DNA of 64,000 bases from Scytonematopsis contorta HA4267-MV1 (GTDB lineage Bacteria > Cyanobacteriota > Cyanobacteriia > Cyanobacteriales > Nostocaceae): contig JAHHIC010000074.1 of NCBI GenBank assembly GCA_019359035.1, positions 358,774 to 422,773 of the forward strand. Direction: 5' to 3'. The first letter of the stretch is position 1, and the number at the start of each line of letters is the position of its first letter. The position numbers and the translations under genes were made by a program. Positions 57,143-64,000 of the stretch are shown here, in pieces. The notes below the pieces were generated by a model that was not told where the DNA came from, did not search any database, and saw only the letters and a list, made by a program, of their open reading frames with translations.

Positions 57143-57265
57143 TTCCCAATTGCGAATTGCGTAAGCGCTCCGCTCCACTGCGTGTTCGCGTCAGCGTCCG
57201 CTTGCGGATACGCGCAGCGTGCCCCCTCGGCTTATTGCGAATTGTTTTCCCCACTCCCCAACTTT
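57143..57265. repeat. GC-rich interspersed repeat between moxR and the VWA gene
   Basis: The gap (57155-57236) is a GC-rich repeat (CGTAAGCGCTCCGCTCC; GTTCGCGTCAGCGTCCGC; CGCGCAGCGTGCC), related to those at 49710 and 51737, inserted between AATTGCGAATTGC units. It does not code; the frame that runs through it upstream of the VWA start is false. Confidence 0.65.
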
Positions 57266-58558
57266 ATGGATTTAACCCAAAAAGCGATTAGTGATTCTTT
57301 ATTACGCTTGCAAATGAAATCTCCTTTTTTTGCAACGCTGGCTTTGTTTGCTCGTCTTATTCCTTCAAGGCAATTAGCTACGGCTGCTACGGATGGTAAA
57401 GATATTTACTATAATCCAGATTTTTTGCTTTCGTTATCTTCTAAACAACAGGATGCATTAATATTACATGAAGTATTACATGCAGCATTATTACACGTGC
57501 CGCGACGTGGAGTTAGAGATGCTGAGTTATGGAATATTGCGGCTGATATTTCTATAAACGGTATGATTGCTCAGCAAAGTGGTTTTGAACTCCCAGAAGG
57601 GGGACTTAGAGACCCAAAATTAGAGCATCTAAGCGTAGAAGAAATTTATGAGTTACTGTTAATGGATAGGGAAAATACTCCACAATTATTAAATCCCGAT
57701 TTATTAGACAGTCCACTAAATAATGTTTCCAATAACGGAGATGATAAAGATTTAGAGCAAGACTCAAACCCAGATTCCAATAAAGATTATTCCGAAGATA
57801 ATTCGGACTCCAAATTAAATTCATCCGGTAGTCAAGAAAAAAAATCTCAGGGTAATTCGTCCGATTCATCTTCAAATCAAAGTCAAAATCAAAAGGATAG
57901 TTTATCACAACAAAAAAAAGCTGCTTTAGAATCCCATTGGGAAAATGCTTGGCAACAAGCTGTAACAATTTCCCATCAAGTAAATCCAGGAACTCTACCA
58001 GCTGGAATAGAAAGAGAAATGGGAATTATTAACTCAACCCAACTAGACTGGAAAACTTTCCTTTGGCGTTATTTAGTACAAACACCTACAGACTTTAAAA
58101 ACTTTGACCGTCGTTTTATTGGTAGAGGTTTGTATTTAGAAGCTTTAGATGGAGAGTCAGTACACGTATTTGTGGCATTAGATACTAGCGGTTCGATAAA
58201 TAATCAACATATGGCGATGTTTTTAAGCGAACTCCAAGGTATTGTGAATGCTTATCCCCATATCAATTGTGAAGTTTATTATACCGATACGCAATTATAT
58301 GGCCCTTACGAATTAAATTCGGGTAACAAACTACCTGTACCTAAAGGTGGTGGTGGTACATCGTTTGTGCCTTTTTTTGAAAAAGTTGCTACTAGTTGGG
58401 ATGGCAGCAGCTCCGCACTGTGTGTTTATTTAACTGACGGATATGGAAATTTTCCAGATGAAACACCGGAATTGCCAGTACTCTGGGTCGTGACTCCTGG
58501 GGGTTTGGAGTTACATCAGTTTCCGTTTGGGGAAGTAGTGCGGTTATTATCGGTTTAA
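57266..58558 (+). CDS. Metallopeptidase-like / VWA domain protein (DUF2201-type)
   Basis: A 430-aa protein with an N-terminal zinc-peptidase-like domain (about 1-150; HEVLHAALLH, 68-77, holds HExxH plus a third His) and a C-terminal VWA-like domain (about 300-430; MIDAS-type DTSGS at 306-310, plus a Thr/Asp strand YLTDGYGNFP). Between them lies a low-complexity Ser/Asn/Gln/Asp-rich linker (about 155-230). This is the DUF2201 pattern that occurs with MoxR ATPases; it may be a protease or an inactive metal-binding scaffold. The ATG at 57266 is used; the frame open to 57182 lies in repeat DNA. Together with the MoxR and LRV genes it makes a three-gene set. Confidence 0.86.
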   Translation: MDLTQKAISDSLLRLQMKSPFFATLALFARLIPSRQLATAATDGKDIYYNPDFLLSLSSKQQDALILHEVLHAALLHVPRRGVRDAELWNIAADISINGMIAQQSGFELPEGGLRDPKLEHLSVEEIYELLLMDRENTPQLLNPDLLDSPLNNVSNNGDDKDLEQDSNPDSNKDYSEDNSDSKLNSSGSQEKKSQGNSSDSSSNQSQNQKDSLSQQKKAALESHWENAWQQAVTISHQVNPGTLPAGIEREMGIINSTQLDWKTFLWRYLVQTPTDFKNFDRRFIGRGLYLEALDGESVHVFVALDTSGSINNQHMAMFLSELQGIVNAYPHINCEVYYTDTQLYGPYELNSGNKLPVPKGGGGTSFVPFFEKVATSWDGSSSALCVYLTDGYGNFPDETPELPVLWVVTPGGLELHQFPFGEVVRLLSV

Positions 58559-58673
58559 TTTTTTAACAGAAAATACAATTGGGTGGTATTGCAATCGGGC
58601 GGGCAAGGATGCCCACCCCACAAGAGTTATTGTATTAAATAGGTGTGCCTAGTTTAGCTGCAAAGTGCTGTAT
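58559..58673. repeat. GGGCGGGCAAGGATGCCC repeat, convergent gap
   Basis: Inverted copy of the GCCCACCCC interspersed repeat (about 58597-58626; compare 12191-12216 and 63729-63756) between the VWA gene and the convergent subtilase gene. Confidence 0.65.
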
Positions 58674-59969
58674 TTAAGGGGCTTGAACCAGACCAGTTCC
58701 AACATCTTCTGAAGGTAAAGGTAAGCGACGAGCAGTTCGCATGAGTACACTCCAAAGTTCTAGTCCTCTTAGCCCTGTTGCCTCAGCATGGAGAGCAGCA
58801 ATACCTGCAACATGGGGAGTTGCCATGCTTGTACCGCTAATGCTTCTATACTGTGTAGGCATTGGCCAACTGGAGTAAACTGCAACACCGGGAGCAGCAA
58901 TATCAACCTGACCACCGTTTGGATTGATACCTCGATTTGAAAAGCGGGCAATTTGTAATGCGGAATCCAGAGCTGCAACTGCCATAATTGAAGGACAGTT
59001 TGCGGGACGAGCCACAGGCTTAATGATTCCTGTATCACGGCGACTTTCGTTACCAGCAGCAGCGACAATTAAAGTACCGCGACGAAGTGCTCTTTTAGCA
59101 ACTTCTTCGTATACAGGAGAGAAAGGCTCACCAACTCTGGCTGGAGCTCCTAAGGACATGGAGATAACATGACATCCATTTGCTATAGCCCATTCGATAC
59201 CTTGAAGAATTCCGGAGTCACTTCCGCTTCCCTCGTTGCTGAGTACTTTACCTGCATAAATCTCACAATTGTAAGCTATACCATAGCGAGGTAAGCGAGT
59301 GGGTTTGTTGGTGCCACAAGCAGTACCAATACAATGAGTACCATGTCCATTACCATCTTGTACATCTTCCCCTTCTATGAATGATTTAGTGGTTATGGTT
59401 CGTCCAATTAAGTCGGGATGTTTCAAATCGATTCCGGTATCTAAAACAGCGACTTTAATGCTTCGACCACTGTAATTTGATTGCATTACATTGGTTGCTT
59501 GAAGTCCCCAAGTTGCTATTGACTCGTCTATAGCTTGATTGGTGGGTTGTGTCTGTTCGGAAGGAATTAATTTACTAACTAAATGGTTTACACCGTCGCG
59601 GTATCCTTGTAAGTAATCTATTTTAGAATCTGTAGTATTTCTTGAGCGAGGTTGCTCTACATTATTGGAAACAGTATCTGTGAGGGCATAAATTACTCTT
59701 TCTGGCTCAATTGCGAGAATTGGGCTATCTTCTTCTGCGGACATTCTCAGCGAGCGTACTTGTTCTGGTTCTGCAGTGACTATCGCAACACCTAAAGTAT
59801 TTAACAGAATAGTTGTATCTGCTTGTACTTCTCCACTTCTGGATGTATTTGTGCTGCTTAATTCACCAAGCATTTGTATGCCTTCTGCAATTGCTTCTTC
59901 GCGAAACAAAACTAAGTATTTTCCTGTTAGTTCTGGCTCTTGTGTATTTTGATTCTGACTGTTTACCAT
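58674..59969 (-). CDS. S8 family subtilisin-like serine protease
   Basis: A 431-aa subtilase with the catalytic triad Asp177 (VAVLDTGIDLKHPDL), His209 (GNGHGTHC) and Ser381 (SGTSMATPHVAG), and the oxyanion Asn307 (VAAAGNES). An N-terminal propeptide-like region (about 15-100, TGKYLVLFREEAIAEGIQMLGEL) resembles the inhibitor I9-type prodomain; there is no signal peptide, so the enzyme seems to act inside the cell or be exported by another route. ATG at 59969. Single gene with a long AT-rich gap upstream. Substrate unknown. Confidence 0.9.
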   Translation of the reverse strand: MVNSQNQNTQEPELTGKYLVLFREEAIAEGIQMLGELSSTNTSRSGEVQADTTILLNTLGVAIVTAEPEQVRSLRMSAEEDSPILAIEPERVIYALTDTVSNNVEQPRSRNTTDSKIDYLQGYRDGVNHLVSKLIPSEQTQPTNQAIDESIATWGLQATNVMQSNYSGRSIKVAVLDTGIDLKHPDLIGRTITTKSFIEGEDVQDGNGHGTHCIGTACGTNKPTRLPRYGIAYNCEIYAGKVLSNEGSGSDSGILQGIEWAIANGCHVISMSLGAPARVGEPFSPVYEEVAKRALRRGTLIVAAAGNESRRDTGIIKPVARPANCPSIMAVAALDSALQIARFSNRGINPNGGQVDIAAPGVAVYSSWPMPTQYRSISGTSMATPHVAGIAALHAEATGLRGLELWSVLMRTARRLPLPSEDVGTGLVQAP

Positions 59970-60512
59970 TTGATTACCAACCTTTTAGTCGTTGAATTTT
60001 TATTCGCAAGTTTTAGTTTTTGATATTTCTGTGCCAATGAACTATCACACCATCTTTGTTAGGTCAAAGAGAGTGTGGAGCGATTGGTACAGAGTCAAAA
60101 AAATCTAGGTTTGTACAACCCAGTACTTGTATTTATGTTAGCTATTTAATAGTGCAATAATCATGACCCTTATGGGTACTGTATTTTAAAATTCTTTGCT
60201 TAGGGGTCATATATTTATTTTCAAAAATATCAATACGCTTTTAATCGTAGACAATATATCGCTCCAGCATGAATATAGAAAAATAATTATATTAATTTTG
60301 GATAAAAATTAATATTAAGTATTTCTTTGAGAATAAAATATTACTTTACTACCAAATAAATCAATATATTTATCTATAATCTCAATAGGCTATTTTATTC
60401 TTGCTGTACATTGCCAAATTAAATAATGTTTCAGCTACAGGATTTGCATATAGTAGGTATGCTAGAGATGCTAATATTTATAGTGGCTGACGATGCTTAG
60501 ATATATTGGCTA
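59970..60512. other. AT-rich divergent gap
   Basis: About 540 bp between the subtilase and hisC, which are divergent. Very AT-rich, no tandem repeat, no recognisable RNA and no gene are seen. It must contain promoters for both genes; these are not assigned. Confidence 0.55.
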
Positions 60513-61562
60513 ATGTCTGATTACTTCCGTCCTGATATTAACGCAATGGCGGGTTATATCCCTGGTGAACAAGCGTTACCTGGAACCCCCATAATTAAAC
60601 TCAACAGTAATGAGAATCCTTATCCTCCTTCTCCTGCTGTGATGGAAGTGCTGCGAAACTTTAATTGGGAGTGGTTGCGGAAGTATCCTAATCCTTTTGC
60701 ACAGGAGTTCCGCAATGCAATAAGTCAAGCTTTAGGTGTGCCTGCTGATTGGATAATTGTTGGTAATGGTAGTGACGAAGTATTGAATTTGCTGATTAGA
60801 GCTTGTGCTGGGACTGGACGGAAAGTAGTTTACCCAACACCAACTTATGTGCTTTATAGTACGTTGACTCAGATGCAGTCTGCGGAACTTGTGGAGATTC
60901 CTTACGGCGAAGATAATATTTTACCTCTGGAAGAACTTGTTGTCGCTAATGGTTCTGTCACATTTATTGCAACCCCCAATAGTCCTTCGGGACATGTAGT
61001 ACCAGCAAATGACCTGCGTTCGTTAGCAGCTAATTTGTCTGGGGTTTTAGTGATTGATGAAGCGTATGTGGATTTTGCAGAAGAAAATGCGTTGGAATTG
61101 GTTAGAGAATTTGAGAATGTGATTTCGATACGGACGCTTTCTAAAGGTTATTCGTTAGCTGGGATAAGACTGGGCTTTGGGGTCGCAAATCCAAAATTAT
61201 TAAGCGGATTATATAAGGTTAAGGATAGTTATAATATTGATGCGATTGCTTGTGCAGTTGGAGCTGCTGCGATGAGCGACCAAGCTTATAAAAATGCCTG
61301 TGCGGAAAAAGTTAAGGTTTCACGGGCAAAGTTGGCAAGCGAGTTGAAAAAATTGGAATTTTTTGTTTGGGATTCTCAAGCTAACTTTTTGCTGGTGAGA
61401 CCAAAAGAAGGAAATGCTGAGTTTCTCTATCAAAAATTAAAGGAAGTGGGTATTTTAGTGCGCTATTTTCCCCAGCCAAAACTGAATGATAAGTTACGTA
61501 TTACTGTTGGTACTGATGAGGAAAATCAAACTTTGGTGCAAGCACTGATTAATTTACAGTGA
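60513..61562 (+). CDS. hisC: Histidinol-phosphate aminotransferase
   Basis: PLP-dependent class I/II aminotransferase of histidine biosynthesis. The 349-aa protein has KLNSNENPYPPSP, the VGNGSDEVLNLLI cofactor region, FIATPNSPSGH, VIDEAYVDFAE and the Schiff-base Lys in SIRTLSKGYSLAGIRLGFG. C-terminal LRITVGTDEENQ is typical. ATG at 60513. Annotated as HisC rather than CobC because of the VIDEAYVDFAE motif and length. Single gene. Confidence 0.93.
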   Translation: MSDYFRPDINAMAGYIPGEQALPGTPIIKLNSNENPYPPSPAVMEVLRNFNWEWLRKYPNPFAQEFRNAISQALGVPADWIIVGNGSDEVLNLLIRACAGTGRKVVYPTPTYVLYSTLTQMQSAELVEIPYGEDNILPLEELVVANGSVTFIATPNSPSGHVVPANDLRSLAANLSGVLVIDEAYVDFAEENALELVREFENVISIRTLSKGYSLAGIRLGFGVANPKLLSGLYKVKDSYNIDAIACAVGAAAMSDQAYKNACAEKVKVSRAKLASELKKLEFFVWDSQANFLLVRPKEGNAEFLYQKLKEVGILVRYFPQPKLNDKLRITVGTDEENQTLVQALINLQ

Positions 61563-61694
61563 TTGGAAGTTAAATGAGCTATATTGAACTTATGAAAGAA
61601 GAAGGAAATATTGATAAATATTTCACTCTTTATATATGTGTATTTACGACGCCGTCTATTTAAAAAAAATCACCACAAAAATGGAGATTTCAGC

Positions 61695-62888
61695 ATGATA
61701 GGAAGTAATTACTTAATACGAGGGGAGACGTTTGTTTTCCCAGATAAGTCAGATATTTCTCAAGTCTTTGTTTCAGACAACGAGATAAATGAAAAATACA
61801 AAAAGGGAGAGATAAGAATTGTAACGGAACAAGCTCGTTACCCACTTGATAGTATAGAAACTATGCTTGATAGTAAGAAATATATCCTAAATCCTGAGTA
61901 TCAGCGCAGAAAAAGGTGGGACAATACCCGAAAATCTCGTTTGATAGAATCATTTATAATGAATGTGCCGATTCCACCCATCTTTCTATATGAAGTAGAT
62001 TACTCTATATATGAAGTGATGGACGGTTTGCAAAGGCTAACAGCTATTTATGATTTTTACAAAGGAAAATTTAATTTGGAAGGATTGGAATATTGGCAGG
62101 AACTTAACGGTCGCAATTATAACAATTTACCAGAACAAGTTAAAAGAGGAATAGATAGGCGTTATTTATCATCTATTGTATTGTTACAAGAGACAGCAAA
62201 AAGCACAGAAGAAGCTGACTTTCTTAAGCAAATAGTTTTTGAAAGATTGAATAGTGGTGGAGAAAAACTAACGCCACAGGAAACAAGAAATGCTCTACAC
62301 AATGGCAGGTTTAACCAATTATGTATCAAACTTTCTAAAAACTCCTATTTCCGTCAAATGTGGAAACTACCTTTGGAATCGGAAGGAGAAGAAAAATTGC
62401 TTGAAAGTGAATCTTATCGTAAAATGGAAGATGTTGAATTGGTTTTACGATTTTTTGCTTATCGCCATATAGCTAATTTCAAATCGCCCGTTGATAAGTT
62501 TTTAGATGACTATTTAAAACAAGCAAATAATTACCCAGATGAAACCATAAAAAATCTTGAGAATCTTTTTAATGAAACTATTGATTTGGTTTATTCAATC
62601 TTTGGTTCGGACGCTTTTATACCGCCAAAAGAAAAGCGTGACAATAAAACACCAATAAAAACTATTTACGACCCAATGATGCAGGCAGTTGCAAATAATA
62701 TTTCCTATAAGGACACTTTACTCAAGCATAGCCAAGCCATACAGAGTAGTCTATACTCAAATAAAGACTTGCTATAGGTCAAAGAAGAGAATAAGAGATT
62801 CCTTTTTGATGGTAGATACAATAACAAAAAAGACGTAGAAGCACGCATAAGGTATTTTCAGGAATTTCTACAAGGTTTCATCTCATAA
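61695..62888 (+). pseudogene. DUF262 (ParB-like/GmrS-type) gene interrupted by an in-frame TAG
   Basis: DUF262 family, N-terminal ParB-like nuclease/NTPase-type protein found in restriction and conflict systems. ATG at 61695, with GGAG 8 nt upstream. Motifs: ILNPEYQRRKRW (64-75), DGLQRLTAI (110-118), FERLNSGGEKLTPQETRNAL. A TAG at 62775-62777 ends the product at 360 aa. Directly beyond it the same frame stays open for 36 codons to a TAA at 62886-62888 and is protein-like (VKEENKRFLFDGRYNNKKD; VEARIRYFQEFLQGF), matching the C-terminal style of these proteins. So either a nonsense mutation has shortened the protein, or the two parts are read separately. The 360-aa product may still work. Confidence 0.8.
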
Positions 62889-62919
62889 AATTTAGGTAGA
62901 AATGATGAATCCAGGGTAA

Positions 62920-62988
62920 TTGGAGAACTTCAAAAAAGAAATAAATCAAGTACGAGAATATTTTAAACAGCTATTTTTGAAATATTGT
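62920..62988 (+). pseudogene. Possible remnant of a HEPN-type partner of DUF262
   Basis: From a TTG at 62920 a frame begins ENFKKEINQVREYFKQLFLKY, which resembles the N-terminus of MAE_28990/MAE_18760 HEPN-like proteins that often follow DUF262 genes, and then becomes low-complexity. This would mean the partner has been deleted to its first two dozen codons. The similarity is judged by eye only and is weak. Confidence 0.3.
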
Positions 62989-63530
62989 CTGAGGAGCTTA
63001 TTAAAAAAGAATCAATTTATAATTTTCAAAAAATCGAAAAAATCATTAAAATTTTTAATAATAAAATTTTAGCTCTTGGTAGGCTAATAACTGTACTTAC
63101 GGATGAATTAGGTTTAGAAATTCGCGGTTTGGGTTCTACAACTTGGCGTTTAAAGCCGAAAGCAGCAGGAAAAGAAGCTGACGAATGTTTTTATATTCAA
63201 AATGAAGCAGTGGTGAGGGATAAATTAAGGATTGACTTAAATACTGACCCACCACCTGATTTAGCTATCGAAATTGATATTAGCAGTTCGTCAATCGACA
63301 AAATGGCGATATATGCTGGACTAAAAATACCAGAAGTTTGGCGATTTAACGACGCTAAACTGACAATTCATGTTCTCACAAATTCGGGTTATGTTGAGTC
63401 AGAAACAAGCTTAGCTTTTGGCTCATTTCCAGTAAAAGAACTAGCAAAATTTATGCAGCTTGACTCTCAAAAAGGGGAAAATGCCAGAATGAGAGAATTT
63501 AGAGAATGGGTGTGCTTGCAAAATATTTGA
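62985..63530 (+). pseudogene. Uma2 family endonuclease, N-terminally damaged
   Basis: The last about 155 residues are a clear Uma2 core (LGSTTWRLKPKAAGKEADEC; DPPPDLAIEIDISSSSIDKM; GLKIPEVWRFNDAKLTIHVL). The N-terminal part is not the usual one: Uma2 proteins begin with about 30-60 more residues ending in a PxPxH segment, here replaced by low-complexity Lys/Ile-rich sequence from a TTG start (62985). The same frame upstream is closed by a TAA just before, at 62964-62966. A 5' truncation joined to a foreign sequence is the best reading. Confidence 0.75.
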
Positions 63531-63563
63531 TTGTGTTGTTAATTCCAAATAAATATTCATGCT

Positions 63564-63680
63564 TCATTTTTTACCCGAAGCAAATATTCCCCATATAACA
63601 AACAACATCATTCCCACATAAGTAAACACAGTTATCCATTCTTGTGGACTGCCGGAAACTAGCAAAAAGTTATTGTCCAT
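63564..63680 (-). CDS. Small single-pass membrane protein
   Basis: A 38-aa frame from ATG 63680 to a TGA: MDNNFLLVSGSPQEWI, then a helix (TVFTYVGMMLFVIWGIFA), then SGKK. Length and layout resemble small subunits of photosynthetic or respiratory complexes, but the family was not recognised. No clear ribosome site is seen. It lies between the damaged Uma2 gene and the terminal minisatellite. Confidence 0.45.
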   Translation of the reverse strand: MDNNFLLVSGSPQEWITVFTYVGMMLFVIWGIFASGKK

Positions 63681-63728
63681 GAGTCAAAATAAATACAGTT
63701 AAACTTACTTTTTATTCAAAATAATCTC

Positions 63729-63756
63729 TTGTGGGGTGGGCATCCTTGCCCGCCCT
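63729..63756. repeat. GTGGGGTGGGCATCC interspersed repeat
   Basis: Third copy of the CTTGTGGGGTGGGCATCC / TTGCCCGCC repeat, here joined directly to the first unit of the minisatellite that follows. Confidence 0.7.
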
Positions 63757-64000
63757 GATATATATTCAACCCTGATATATATATTCAACCCTGATATATA
63801 TATTCAACCCTGATATATATATTCAACCCTGATATATATATTCAAACCTGATATATATATTCAACCCTAATACATATTCAACCCTAATACATATTCAACC
63901 CTAATACATATTCAACCCTAATACATATTCAACCCTAATACATATTCAACCCTAATACATATTCAACCCTAATACATATTCAACCCTAATACATATTCAA
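63753..64000. repeat. Minisatellite of CCCTGATATATATATTCAA and CCCTAATACATATTCAA units
   Basis: Starting at 63753: one 17-nt unit CCCTGATATATATTCAA, then five 19-nt CCCTGATATATATATTCAA-type units, then eight 17-nt CCCTAATACATATTCAA units reaching the last base of the window. The array continues beyond the window. No coding function is apparent. Confidence 0.9.

Noticed and set aside
57182..57265. N-terminal extension of the VWA protein
   Set aside because: It lies in a GC-rich interspersed repeat; the ATG at 57266 gives a sensible start.
63753..64000. CRISPR-like array at the window end
   Set aside because: Units of 17-19 nt follow each other directly without spacers; it is a minisatellite.

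Overview
The window is a stretch of chromosome from a cyanobacterium, most likely a filamentous member of the Nostocales, although no heterocyst-specific gene is present to prove this. The evidence is a set of oxygenic-phototroph genes (psaD, ndhD, sqdB/sqdX, ycf46, ycf35, DUF2605/DUF2973), a CyaB-type GAF-GAF-PAS adenylate cyclase, the bamA-lpxC-fabZ-lpxA-lpxB envelope cluster, low G+C, and gaps crowded with short tandemly repeated 7-nt-type repeats, hairpins and palindromic elements. No tRNA, rRNA or CRISPR array was seen. The species cannot be named from the sequence.

Layout. 1-3204: the 3' part of a type I secretion ABC exporter and its HlyD-like adaptor. 3.6-8.7 kb, minus strand: acetyltransferase, EEP-family hydrolase, CPBP protease, and two adjacent FHA genes, one fused to a Rossmann/flavin-type oxidoreductase. 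9.2-12.1 kb is accessory: a 5'-truncated DUF4351 (Rpn-type) gene with a tandem partial copy, then a two-gene Septu-like defence operon (PtuA ATPase, PtuB HNH nuclease). 12.3-22.4 kb: endonuclease V, a membrane protein, then lpxB, lpxA, fabZ, lpxC, bamA and purC, all on the minus strand. This block makes lipid A precursors and assembles the outer membrane. 22.7-28.4 kb: a small conserved gene, the cyclase, and sqdX plus sqdB for the sulfolipid SQDG. 28.7-31.2 kb, plus strand: a ribbon-helix-helix-like protein, ycf46 and ycf35. 31.7-44.6 kb, mostly minus strand: acyltransferase, Uma2 nuclease, ndhD, thrB, a ParE-type toxin-antitoxin pair, thrS, DUF2605/DUF2973 and an amylo-alpha-1,6-glucosidase. 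45.3-47.0 kb: an IscB (OMEGA) nuclease preceded by about 400 nt of structured non-coding DNA that fits an omegaRNA. 47.1-53.6 kb: DICT-GAF histidine kinase, psaD, trpE, a small helical protein, a HEAT-repeat protein and a peptidoglycan-binding protein. 53.9-58.6 kb: an LRV-repeat protein, a MoxR ATPase and a metallopeptidase-like/VWA protein, which look like a three-part system. 58.7-63.7 kb: a subtilase, hisC, a DUF262 gene cut by an in-frame TAG, remnants of a possible HEPN partner and of a Uma2 gene, and a small membrane ORF. The window ends inside a minisatellite.

The most interesting parts are the IscB/omegaRNA locus, the Septu-like pair, the LRV-MoxR-VWA trio, the FHA-oxidoreductase pair, the broken DUF262 locus, and repeats that have invaded gene ends so that lpxC, sqdX and an acyltransferase take their last codons and stop from repeat DNA.
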